From: DATFYI01 sp035315125
Lineage (GTDB): Bacteria > Chloroflexota > Anaerolineae > Anaerolineales > Anaerolineaceae
Direction of reading: 5' to 3'
DNA length: 19,632 bases
NCBI GenBank assembly: GCA_035315125.1
Contig: DATFYI010000201.1
Location: 1 to 19,632, forward strand
A model generated the notes under the pieces. It was not told the DNA's origin and made no database searches. It saw nothing but the letters and a program-made list of their open reading frames with translations. Within the stretch, counting starts at the first letter, position 1. Every line of letters begins with the position of its first letter. The position numbers were made by a program, and so were the translations under genes. Shown here one piece after another: positions 7,370-14,903 of this stretch.

Positions 7370-8467
7370 ATGCCACTCATTTTTGATGCTCATGAAGATC
7401 TCGCTTATAACATGCTGACCTTTTGGCGCGATTATCGCCGCTCGAGCCAGGAAACCCGCCTGCTAGAGCAGGGTACTGATATACCTGGCATATGGGGCGA
7501 GAGCCTGCTGGGCTGGCCCGATTACCAAATCGGCCAGGTTGCGCTCATCTTCGCCACCCTTTTTATTGTGCCCCGCCAGTATAAAGAGGGTGAATGGGAC
7601 ACGCAGACATATTCCAGCACTGCACAGGCGCATGAGCTTTACCAGCGCCAGATGGATGTATACCAGCGCCTGTGTGATGAAAACCCGGATAAATTTAAGC
7701 TGATCCACTCACGGAAGGACCTGGACGATGTTTTATCCAGCTGGGACCGGACGCCGGCCGAATATCCGATGGTGACCCATCCAGTTGGATTGGTGTTGTC
7801 AATGGAAGGGGCCGAGGGTATCCGTACCGCTGAAGAACTGGAAGAATGGTGGCAGTCCGGCCTGCGGCTGGTCGGTCCGGTGTGGGCCGGGACGCGTTTC
7901 TGCGGCGGGATGTACCAGCCGGGCGCATTCAGCCGGGAAGGCTTTGAGCTGCTGGACGTCATGGCAGATCTGCGCTATACACTGGATGTATCCCACATGT
8001 CGGAAAAATCCACCTCGCAGGCCTTAGATTATTACAGCGGCCCGGTAATCGCTAGCCATTCCAACGCTCGGGCCCTGATCCATGCAGCAGCGGATGAACG
8101 TCACCTCTCGGATATGAATATCCACAAATTAATTGAACGAGATGGTGTGATCGGCATCTTGCCGTATAATAAATATTTAAAGGCAGATTGGCTGCCGAGT
8201 GATGGACCCAGAGACATGCACCTGGAGCTGGTGACAGCACAGATCGATTATATCTGCCAGTTAGCCGGTGATGCCCGGCACGTCGGCCTGGGATCCGATT
8301 TCGATGGCAGCTTTGGCGTGCAATCTGTCCCACTGGAACTTAATTCAATTGCTGATTTGCAAAAATTGGTACCATTATTGCAAGCAAAGGGGTATGCAAG
8401 CGATGACATCCAGGCCATCCTGGGTGGAAATTGGCGCCGGCATCTTGAAAGGACCTTACCCTCTTGA
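7370..8467 (+). CDS. Membrane dipeptidase family zinc dipeptidase (peptidase M19)
   Basis: Binuclear zinc dipeptidase of the amidohydrolase-like TIM-barrel family related to renal dipeptidase; bacterial members cleave dipeptides, including D-residue and some beta-lactam-like substrates. All expected metal and catalytic positions are present: His8 and Asp10 in DAHED, Glu146 in SMEGAEGI, His209 in DVSHMS, His230 in ASHSNAR, and Asp310 in GSDFDG. With the ATG at 7370 it has 365 residues, normal for the family. AGGA lies ten bases upstream of this ATG. The frame is open to a TTG at 7313, but that would place the start codon within the preceding terminator region. No signal peptide is seen, so it is probably cytoplasmic. 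Its stop overlaps the next start (TTGA), suggesting coupled translation. It has no obvious own promoter, so transcription may come from readthrough or a weak site. Confidence 0.92.
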   Translation: MPLIFDAHEDLAYNMLTFWRDYRRSSQETRLLEQGTDIPGIWGESLLGWPDYQIGQVALIFATLFIVPRQYKEGEWDTQTYSSTAQAHELYQRQMDVYQRLCDENPDKFKLIHSRKDLDDVLSSWDRTPAEYPMVTHPVGLVLSMEGAEGIRTAEELEEWWQSGLRLVGPVWAGTRFCGGMYQPGAFSREGFELLDVMADLRYTLDVSHMSEKSTSQALDYYSGPVIASHSNARALIHAAADERHLSDMNIHKLIERDGVIGILPYNKYLKADWLPSDGPRDMHLELVTAQIDYICQLAGDARHVGLGSDFDGSFGVQSVPLELNSIADLQKLVPLLQAKGYASDDIQAILGGNWRRHLERTLPS

Positions 8468-9015
8468 AGAGCGATCTTGCGAAAGATCTAAACAGTACCT
8501 CCGATCCAACGTTGTCGGCCAACAAGCAAAACGAAATAAGTGAGCGTAACGAGTGGCTTCCAAATGGCAATGGAGGGCCAGTAAATCACATCACCCGCAA
8601 CGGTTTAATCACCACCATGGCTGGTTTTGTAGTGTTCCTGATCGGGGCTCGTCCATCGCTCTTTGGTTTGGATCGCAGTCCGGTAGTAGGTTTTGTGCAA
8701 ATTACTGTCTTCCTGATTGGTCTGGGGATCATTAGCGTAGGCGGGTATATCAGCCTGCGCTCCTTGTGGGGTAAACAGGGAACCAGTATCGCGGCAGATA
8801 TCGGGATGCGCATGGTCACCACCGGATATCTGATCTCCGTATTCTCCGGCATGGCAGATATCTTCGGATTTGGCAGCCATCCTTTACCCCATCCTTTTTA
8901 TGGTTATCTGCAGGAGGAAGGGGTATTTGTCGGCGAGATGGGGATTGCAATCGGATTCTTGCTACTGATCCCTTATTCCCATTTTCTGAAGCAGTCAAGC
9001 GAGACCCAGGACTGA
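8464..9015 (+). CDS. Hypothetical four-helix membrane protein
   Basis: I do not recognise this 183-residue protein. After a polar N-terminal part of about 45 residues it has four hydrophobic segments at about 47-66, 74-98, 114-133 and 152-174, with short loops, so it is predicted to be an integral inner-membrane protein. A conserved-looking loop reads GFGSHPLPHPFYGYLQEEG (two His, several Pro, two acidic residues) between helices 3 and 4 and could be a functional site; this is inference. The start is a TTG that shares bases with the stop of the dipeptidase gene, and AAAGGA is 11 bases upstream. No in-frame ATG lies nearby before the first helix. The overlap implies co-expression with the dipeptidase; a functional link is only suggested. 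Confidence 0.7.
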   Translation: MKSDLAKDLNSTSDPTLSANKQNEISERNEWLPNGNGGPVNHITRNGLITTMAGFVVFLIGARPSLFGLDRSPVVGFVQITVFLIGLGIISVGGYISLRSLWGKQGTSIAADIGMRMVTTGYLISVFSGMADIFGFGSHPLPHPFYGYLQEEGVFVGEMGIAIGFLLLIPYSHFLKQSSETQD

Positions 9016-9040
9016 TAGCAACTCAACATGGGGAATTGAA

Positions 9041-9076
9041 CAAATAAAGCCTGCAAATGTCTACCCACAGCAGGCT
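9041..9076 (-). terminator. Probable terminator of the ferredoxin-NADP reductase gene
   Basis: Read on the minus strand, AGCCTGC and GCAGGCT form a 7-bp perfect stem with a 15-base loop, followed by TTATTTG. It lies about 30 bases after the stop of the minus-strand gene and between convergent genes. The loop is long and the T-tract interrupted, so it is moderate evidence only. Confidence 0.5.
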
Positions 9077-9103
9077 GTTCCAATATATACCCCGCAAATC
9101 TTG

Positions 9104-10444
9104 CTACAACAGACCAATCGCCTCTAACATTTCCTGATTGGTGGCAAATTTGAATTCTAATAAACCCAGGCGGCGCGCCTGATCTTGTTCGATTGATTCG
9201 AGCCGGATCAGATCCGAACGAGTGATAATGGGTTTTTTCAGGCGCTCCATCCGCTCCGTAATGGCCTTATAGGGGATATTCTCCAACTCAGGCAAAGTTG
9301 CCAGATATTGCAAGACCGCCTTGGCGCCATTGGTGCCATCTTTGCGCGCCAGACCCACCAGACCGGTGCTGGCTTTGCGCGACCAGCCTGCTACAAAATA
9401 GCCTTCCAACGGGCAGCCGGCTTGTGGATCAAATACTTCGTAAGACAGGCCATCGACCGGGAATTTAGGGTTGGGGTTCTTGACAAACTCGGTGGATTGG
9501 ACGGGCAGTCCAAACCAGCCATCCACTTTATCCCCGATGGCAAAAACGACCGAATCAAGCTCGATAACCCGGTGGACACCGGTGCCGCGGGCGCTTATAA
9601 CGCCGTCCTCTTTGACCAGGGTGTTCTCTTCAACTTCCAATCCTTTTACATAGCCTTTGGAATCACCCAAAATACGAAGCGGCGATAATAAAAATTGCAC
9701 CGTGAAGTGGGTCTTGGAACCGGTCCGTTCTGCTCTTGGCAGGGCGGAACAGACAATTTCGATCAACTCATGCGGGTTTTGCCCAAGCGAGCGCATCAGG
9801 CCGGCATGACGGCTCACCTCCGTCTCCAGGTTGGGGATATCCAGGTTGGCAACCACGGCTTCCAATTCTTTTTTGGTAAATTTTACTTCGCCTGGGCCGC
9901 GCCTGGCAATGGCGATCACTTCGTCCACTTTCATTTCGGTGGTCAGATAATGGGTCACGTCAAGCATCACATTGCCCGCCCCGACCACGGCGGAACGGCA
10001 GCCAAGCTGGTAGGTATACTGGCTAAAAGGCGGCAGCAAGTTGTAATGATAGACCAGATCCTTGGCATGATAGACGCCTACCAGATCTTCACCGGGCAAA
10101 CCCAGCCATTTGGTACCCTGGGCCCCGGCAGTAACCAGAATTGCCTGAAAGCCAAGGGCGCGCAGCTCATTTAATCTAAAATCGCCGTCCTCGCGGATAA
10201 CAATATTGCCGTAATATTCGATTTGATCCATCGACAGAATCTGGCCGAATTGGCTGCGTAAGCCATCCTTCATTTTGAATTTATCCGGATAAATGCCGTA
10301 TTCCGCCAGCCCACCTGGTTTTACATCGCGATTGAAAATCACCACATGTACGTTCTGCCTGGCTAATTCCTGAGCAGCGTACAATCCCGCCGGCCCGGCC
10401 CCAATGACAGCTACCAGATATTTTGGAAGGGTGCCTGAGCTCAT
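9104..10444 (-). CDS. Ferredoxin--NADP(+) reductase, adrenodoxin reductase/FprA type
   Basis: Flavoenzyme exchanging electrons between NADP(H) and ferredoxin in the cytoplasm. The 446-residue length fits adrenodoxin reductase-like FprA enzymes. An N-terminal FAD motif VIGAGPAGLYAA (GAGPAG at 15-20) is followed by a PGGLAEYGI segment, an NADP-binding VVGAGNVMLD (153-162), then ARRGPGE, which supplies the 2'-phosphate-binding arginines. The C-terminal WSRKASTGLVGLARKDG matches the family's second FAD-contact region (W...TG.IG..K.D). The related glutamate synthase small subunit is excluded by the absence of the N-terminal Fe-S cysteine domain and by this W-TG element. CCTCC on the plus strand (10450-10454) gives a GGAGG five bases before the ATG. 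It is monocistronic, divergent from the 10548 gene, with a probable terminator downstream. Confidence 0.85.
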   Translation of the reverse strand: MSSGTLPKYLVAVIGAGPAGLYAAQELARQNVHVVIFNRDVKPGGLAEYGIYPDKFKMKDGLRSQFGQILSMDQIEYYGNIVIREDGDFRLNELRALGFQAILVTAGAQGTKWLGLPGEDLVGVYHAKDLVYHYNLLPPFSQYTYQLGCRSAVVGAGNVMLDVTHYLTTEMKVDEVIAIARRGPGEVKFTKKELEAVVANLDIPNLETEVSRHAGLMRSLGQNPHELIEIVCSALPRAERTGSKTHFTVQFLLSPLRILGDSKGYVKGLEVEENTLVKEDGVISARGTGVHRVIELDSVVFAIGDKVDGWFGLPVQSTEFVKNPNPKFPVDGLSYEVFDPQAGCPLEGYFVAGWSRKASTGLVGLARKDGTNGAKAVLQYLATLPELENIPYKAITERMERLKKPIITRSDLIRLESIEQDQARRLGLLEFKFATNQEMLEAIGLL

Positions 10445-10465
10445 TTAAGCCTCCAAATTAGATTG

Positions 10466-10471
10466 ATTATA
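10466..10471 (-). promoter_or_regulatory. -10 box of the ferredoxin-NADP reductase gene
   Basis: A perfect TATAAT read on the minus strand, 22 bases upstream of the ATG. No good -35 at 16-18 bases; the nearest likely hexamer (TTGCAA, 10492-10497) would need a 20-base spacer. It lies back to back with the plus-strand promoter at 10503-10511. Confidence 0.55.
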
Positions 10472-10502
10472 CCGTGTTTCATTTTCCAAATTTGCAAGTA
10501 TA

Positions 10503-10511
10503 TGCTATATT
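10503..10511 (+). promoter_or_regulatory. Extended -10 promoter of the M16/acpS operon
   Basis: TGCTATATT, an extended -10 of the same form as others in this window, 37 bases before the first ATG of the operon. Only a weak TTCCAA (10484-10489) is available as -35. The two divergent start regions share about 30 bases, so expression in the two directions may compete. Confidence 0.5.
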
Positions 10512-10547
10512 CATACTACATTATGATGATTACAATGAGATTTCAAA

Positions 10548-11219
10548 ATGATGGAATCCACTGCCCCAACCAACCCGGCGCCGGTCGAGCTTAGCGAGCC
10601 GAAGCCCGCCAGACGACGGATCGTCAGACCCGAGAAAATTGGACCTGCTTTCTGGACCGTGAGCAGTGTAATTTCAATTGTGTTCAACTTATTTCTAATC
10701 GCTGTGGTCATCCTGTTAGCCAGGCAGCTTTTCGGTCTGAAACAAATTCTGTCTGACCAATTGATCGGTGGTATGTACAATAACTTTGTGTTGATGGATC
10801 AAGCCAGCATCCACACGACCATCCCCATCGACACCACGGTGCCGGCTAAATTTAACCTGACACTGGATAAGGATACCGTTGTAACACTGACGAAAGATAC
10901 GCAAATTCAAAATGCCAGGGTATCGCTTTACACCGGCGGTCTGACAATTAACAGCGCCCCGACCAATATCACTTTGCCAGCCGGGACAAATCTGCCGGTT
11001 CACCTGAAAATGGTCATACCTGTAAACCAAAAAATACCGGTTAAACTGAATGTGGATGTGAATATTCCACTCGATCAAACTGAGCTGCATACACCGTTTG
11101 TGGGGCTGCAAGCTGTACTAAAGCCATATTCCACGCTGCTCAAGCAGACGCCAAATTCCTGGCAAGAGCTGTTTTGTCCATCCACGAAAGGTATAATTTG
11201 CCAGTTGTGGCAGCATTAA
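10548..11219 (+). CDS. Hypothetical membrane-anchored extracytoplasmic protein
   Basis: I do not recognise a named family. The 223-residue protein has a Pro/Arg-rich cytoplasmic N-terminus (about 1-32, with ARRR), one transmembrane helix at about 33-59, and a C-terminal part predicted to lie outside the membrane. That part is rich in Thr, Val, Ile and Pro with alternating hydrophobic and polar residues (repeats such as IPIDTTVPAKFNLTLD, and VIPVNQKIPVKLNVDVNIPLD), suggesting beta-sheet repeats, perhaps an Ig-like or adhesive domain. The only two cysteines (CPSTKGIIC) near the C-terminus could form a disulfide. ATG codons at 10548 and 10551 are adjacent; the first was chosen. It heads an operon, with the M16 peptidase gene starting 18 bases after its stop, and may scaffold or regulate that complex (inference). 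Confidence 0.75.
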   Translation: MMESTAPTNPAPVELSEPKPARRRIVRPEKIGPAFWTVSSVISIVFNLFLIAVVILLARQLFGLKQILSDQLIGGMYNNFVLMDQASIHTTIPIDTTVPAKFNLTLDKDTVVTLTKDTQIQNARVSLYTGGLTINSAPTNITLPAGTNLPVHLKMVIPVNQKIPVKLNVDVNIPLDQTELHTPFVGLQAVLKPYSTLLKQTPNSWQELFCPSTKGIICQLWQH

Positions 11220-11237
11220 AGAAATAATTGAGGAAAT

Positions 11238-12533
11238 ATGACGAATATTGTCACAAAAACCAGGTTAGACAATGGCATCACGCTTCATTTGAAAGAAATC
11301 CATACCGCGCCGATCATCAGCCACTGGATCTGGTATCGAGTTGGCTCAAGGGATGAAGTCCCCGGCAAAACAGGGATTTCACACTGGGTAGAGCACATGC
11401 AGTTCAAAGGCACCCCACGATTCCCGGCTGGCGTTATGGACAAAGCCATCTCCCGGGATGGTGGATTTTGGAACGCATTTACTTATCTGGATTGGACTGC
11501 ATTTTTTGAAACCTTACCGGCGGACAGCATCGATCTAGCCTATCAATTGGAGGCCGACCGGATGGTTAACAGTAGCTACGATCCCAGCGAGGTAGATTCA
11601 GAACGTACGGTGATTATCTCCGAGCGAGAAGGCAGCGAAAACGAGCCAATGTTCCGACTGGGCGAGGCCGTACAATTAGCCGCTTTCAAAGTGCATCCCT
11701 ATCACCACGAAATCATCGGGGAAAAGGAAGATTTGCATCGCATCCAGCGCGATGATCTTTATCATCACTACCGCAGTTATTATGTGCCCAATAATGCCGT
11801 GGTAGCGGTGGCCGGCGATTTCGAAATGCAAACCATGCTGGAAAAACTGAGCCAGCTCTATGGAAAGATTCCACCCGGCCCCACTACTCAACATCCCGCC
11901 CAACCTGAGCCACCACTGGATGGCGAGAAACGTCTGGAAGTTAAAGGGCCTGGCGAAACCACTTTTCTGCAACTGGCATATCGAGCTCCCTCGGCGGCAG
12001 ACCCGGATTTCTTTGGCATGACCGTGGTGGATAGCCTGCTTACCGGCCCGACCGGTTTGAATATGTTTGGGGGAGGCGGTATCTCCAATAAAACCAGCCG
12101 GCTGTATCGGGCGTTGGTTGAGCGAGAGCTGGCGATCAGCGTCAATGGTGGTATGCAAGCGACCATCGATCCGTTCCTGTACGACATCACCATTACCGTC
12201 GACCCCCGCCAAAAAGTTGAAACCAACTTAGCCATACTAGATGGAGAAATCCGGCGATTGCAGGATGAGCCCGTTTCACCCGCAGAGATTGCCCGGGCGA
12301 TCAAACAGGCCAGGGCGCTGTTTGCTTACGGCAGTGAGAATATCACCAATCAGGCTTTCTGGCTTGGTTATGCGGAAATGTTTGCAAATTACGACTGGTT
12401 CGTCAATTATGTCGAGGAATTAGAAAAAATAAATCCAGTCGATGTCCAACGGATCGCCCAAACCTATCTGAGCTCAGATAACCGGGTTGTCGGAACTTAC
12501 ATCCCAACCGGAGATCAGGGAGAAAATGAATGA
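11238..12533 (+). CDS. M16 family zinc metallopeptidase, catalytic subunit
   Basis: Zinc peptidase of the pitrilysin/mitochondrial processing peptidase family, which clips peptides inside a closed chamber made of four similar domains. The inverted zinc motif HxxEH is present as His49-Trp-Val-Glu52-His53, within GISHWVEHMQFKGTPRFP, and the third ligand region SERTVIISERE provides Glu122/Glu129. At 431 residues it is a half-size subunit (two M16 domains) that needs a partner. The next gene, overlapping by ATGA, supplies one. No signal peptide is visible, so it is probably cytoplasmic, although bacterial M16 pairs vary. GAGGAA lies two bases or so before the ATG region (11230-11235). Substrate cannot be predicted. 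Confidence 0.93.
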   Translation: MTNIVTKTRLDNGITLHLKEIHTAPIISHWIWYRVGSRDEVPGKTGISHWVEHMQFKGTPRFPAGVMDKAISRDGGFWNAFTYLDWTAFFETLPADSIDLAYQLEADRMVNSSYDPSEVDSERTVIISEREGSENEPMFRLGEAVQLAAFKVHPYHHEIIGEKEDLHRIQRDDLYHHYRSYYVPNNAVVAVAGDFEMQTMLEKLSQLYGKIPPGPTTQHPAQPEPPLDGEKRLEVKGPGETTFLQLAYRAPSAADPDFFGMTVVDSLLTGPTGLNMFGGGGISNKTSRLYRALVERELAISVNGGMQATIDPFLYDITITVDPRQKVETNLAILDGEIRRLQDEPVSPAEIARAIKQARALFAYGSENITNQAFWLGYAEMFANYDWFVNYVEELEKINPVDVQRIAQTYLSSDNRVVGTYIPTGDQGENE

Positions 12534-13825
12534 GCCCATTAAAGCCTGAAAACTTAAAATCTCTACCAGGACCTGAGGATATCAGGCGGGTAGAATTAAC
12601 CAATGGGATTGTTTTATTAACACGTCCAAACTTTGATAGCCCGTCGGTAGTGATGAATGGTTACCTGGCCAGCGGAAGCCTGTTTGATCCGGATGATAAA
12701 TTGTCCCTGGCCCACTTCACGGCCATGGGGCTGATGCGCGGCACACAACGGCGTAGCTTCCACGAAATCTATGAAGCCATGGAATCGGTAGGCGCATCGC
12801 TGGGTTTTGGGGCGAGCGTTCACAATACCAGTTTTGGGGGTCGCGCCCTGGCTGAAGACCTGCCGCTGCTGCTGCAACTATTATCAGAAAGCCTCAGACA
12901 GCCCATTTTTCCAGCCGATCAGCTCGAAAAACTGCGTGCACAATTGATGACCAATCTGGCGATCCGCTCGCAAGATACAGAAGAACTGGCCTCATTAGCC
13001 TTTGATGGGATCGTATTCGAGGGTCATCCTTACAGCCGGCCCGAAGAAGGCTATCCGGAAACCGTGCAGCGCGTCCAACGCGATGATCTGGTGGCTTTTC
13101 ACCAGGCCCATTTTGGGCCGCGCACGATGGTCATCGTGATTGTTGGGGCAATCTCACCCGAACAGGCGATCGAACAAGTTCAGAGCGCTCTGGGAGATTG
13201 GACAAACCCACAGCAGGTCGAGTTGCCGCAATTGCCGCTCATCAAACCATTGAAAACGGTTGTTCGTAAGCATATCAATGTACCAGGGAAAAGCCAGACC
13301 GATTTAATCATGGGGATGCTGGGCCCCTATCGGAAATCGCCCGATTATTTGCCTGCTTCGCTGGGTAATAATATCTTGGGCCAATTTGGTATGATGGGCA
13401 GAATCGGCGATGTGGTGCGCGAACAAGCCGGACTGGCCTATCATGCCAGTACCAGCTTAAATGCCTGGATTGAAGCCGGCTCATGGGAAGTCTCAGCGGG
13501 CGTCAACCCGGCCAATTTACAAAGGGCTATCGACCTGATCCTAAGCGAGTTAGATCGTTTCGTGCGGGAACCGGTTTCTCAGGAAGAGCTGCAAGACAGT
13601 CAGGCCAACTTTGTCGGACGGTTACCGCTCTCGATGGAATCGAATGCTGGTGTGGCGAATGCCCTGCTCAACCTGGAAAGGTTTCAATTGGGACTGGACT
13701 ATTACCGGCGCTATCCCGCCATGGTGGAAAGCGTCACCCCTGAAATGGTGCTTGAGACAGCCCGGCGCTATATCGATACGCAGCGGCTGGCAATTATCAG
13801 CGCCGGTTCGGATAGTCCTGGTTAA
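12530..13825 (+). CDS. M16 family peptidase, non-catalytic partner subunit
   Basis: Second M16 half, also 431 residues. The position of the zinc motif reads HFTAM (62-66) instead of HxxEH, so zinc ligands and the catalytic Glu are lost. It keeps the substrate-binding R/Y pair, Arg297 and Tyr304, in VVREQAGLAYHAS, which is typical of the non-catalytic chain in heterodimeric bacterial M16 enzymes and the mitochondrial beta/alpha pair. Its ATG overlaps the stop of the catalytic subunit (ATGA), giving coupled translation in equal amounts, as expected for a 1:1 complex. The short C-terminus ends with SAGSDSPG. The acpS gene follows after 16 bases. Confidence 0.9.
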   Translation: MSPLKPENLKSLPGPEDIRRVELTNGIVLLTRPNFDSPSVVMNGYLASGSLFDPDDKLSLAHFTAMGLMRGTQRRSFHEIYEAMESVGASLGFGASVHNTSFGGRALAEDLPLLLQLLSESLRQPIFPADQLEKLRAQLMTNLAIRSQDTEELASLAFDGIVFEGHPYSRPEEGYPETVQRVQRDDLVAFHQAHFGPRTMVIVIVGAISPEQAIEQVQSALGDWTNPQQVELPQLPLIKPLKTVVRKHINVPGKSQTDLIMGMLGPYRKSPDYLPASLGNNILGQFGMMGRIGDVVREQAGLAYHASTSLNAWIEAGSWEVSAGVNPANLQRAIDLILSELDRFVREPVSQEELQDSQANFVGRLPLSMESNAGVANALLNLERFQLGLDYYRRYPAMVESVTPEMVLETARRYIDTQRLAIISAGSDSPG

Positions 13826-13841
13826 TCTGGCGCTAAAGAAC

Positions 13842-14219
13842 ATGATGATCCTGCGAACTGGGATTGACATTGTCGAAATAAGCCGGTTGGCGGAAGTCAA
13901 CCCGGCCATTCGGGTGCGTTTCTTAAAACGGGTGTATACAGCCCTGGAGCTTGAACAGGTAGGCGATTCAGATGCCAGTCTGGCCGGCAGGTTTGCGGCC
14001 AAAGAAGCCGTCTCCAAGGTTTTAGGCAGCGGGATTGGACCGGTGAGCTGGCAGGATATTGAAATTCGGCGCGATCCCGCAGGAGCGCCGCTCTTGCAAT
14101 TGTACGGACGGGCCAGCATGTTAGCCGAAAAATTGGGCCTTTCCCAATGGTCGGTATCAATCAGCCACTCAAAAACCCAGGCGATTGCCATGGCAGTTGC
14201 ATTGGGTGAGCTTGAATGA
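13842..14219 (+). CDS. acpS: Holo-[acyl-carrier-protein] synthase
   Basis: Transfers the 4'-phosphopantetheine arm of CoA to a serine of apo-ACP, activating fatty acid synthesis. With the ATG at 13842 the protein has 125 residues, normal for the homotrimeric AcpS type. Motifs are complete: GIDIVEI with Mg-binding Asp9, RFAAKEAVSKVLGSGIG with Glu55, and the C-terminal SISHSKTQAIAMAVA. The frame is open further upstream into the M16 gene, but the acpS homology begins only here. The ATG is doubled (13842 and 13845) and the ribosome site is weak (TAAAGAA), so expression probably depends on translation from the M16 gene. Its stop overlaps the start of the next gene (ATGA at 14216-14219). Confidence 0.93.
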   Translation: MMILRTGIDIVEISRLAEVNPAIRVRFLKRVYTALELEQVGDSDASLAGRFAAKEAVSKVLGSGIGPVSWQDIEIRRDPAGAPLLQLYGRASMLAEKLGLSQWSVSISHSKTQAIAMAVALGELE

Positions 14220-14893
14220 AGATTCTTTCGGTCAGTGATGTCGAACTCGGTTTTATCTACAGCCCATTGATCATTGACCGTTTCAAGGATGTAGACCTGG
14301 TAATCAGTTGCGGCGATTTGCCGTATTATTATCTCGAATTCATCATCAGCCTGTTAAACGTTCCGCTTTATTATGTGCGCGGAAACCACGCCAGCCCGAT
14401 TGAATCGGGCAGCGGCGGCGACAGAAGCTCTCCATGGGGTGCAATCGATTTGCATCAAAAAGCGAGAAGAGCTGCCAATGGTCTGTTGCTGGCAGGGATC
14501 GAAGGAAGCGTGCGGTATAATTTAGGTCCGTACCAGTATTCGCAAGGTGAAATGTGGTGGATGGTGTGGAAGCTGGTGCCTGGTCTATTTCTGAATAAGC
14601 TGCGTTTTGGCAGGTATCTGGATATTTTTGTATCACACGCCCCACCCTGGCAAATTCATGATAAAACGGATTTACCGCATCAAGGCATTAAGGCTTTTCG
14701 ATGGCTGATTGATGTATTCCAACCGGCCTACCATTTACATGGGCACATTCACGTGTACCGCCAGGATGAGGTCACCGAATCATTGGAGAAGAATACCTGG
14801 GTGGTTAATTCTTATGGTTATCGCGTTTTGGTGCTGGATATGGATACAATCGCTCAAAGGATAACAATCCATAACCAGCGCAGAGCATTTTAG
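14216..14893 (+). CDS. Calcineurin-like metallophosphoesterase with altered first motif
   Basis: Binuclear metal phosphoesterase fold. Motifs in order: SDVE (Asp8, Glu10), CGDLPYYYLEF (Asp34), RGNHAS (Asn57-His58), VSHAPPW (His141), and HGHIH (His177, His179). All are standard except the first, where the usual DxH is DxE: the metal-ligand histidine is Glu10. From memory, Chloroflexota relatives also lack this His, so it seems to mark a subfamily and not a damaged copy; Glu could still bind metal. Residues 108-140 contain a Trp- and Leu-rich stretch (EMWWMVWKLVPGLFL) that is amphipathic and may contact a membrane. The 225-residue protein overlaps acpS by four bases and precedes the ParB-like gene by ten. 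Substrate unknown (phosphodiester, nucleotide or other). Confidence 0.8.
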   Translation: MKILSVSDVELGFIYSPLIIDRFKDVDLVISCGDLPYYYLEFIISLLNVPLYYVRGNHASPIESGSGGDRSSPWGAIDLHQKARRAANGLLLAGIEGSVRYNLGPYQYSQGEMWWMVWKLVPGLFLNKLRFGRYLDIFVSHAPPWQIHDKTDLPHQGIKAFRWLIDVFQPAYHLHGHIHVYRQDEVTESLEKNTWVVNSYGYRVLVLDMDTIAQRITIHNQRRAF

Positions 14894-14903
14894 GAGAGCT
14901 TTT

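Noticed and set aside
13611..13841. Upstream extension of acpS inside the M16 gene.
   Set aside because: The added residues have no AcpS similarity and lie in a different frame of a clear M16 C-terminus.
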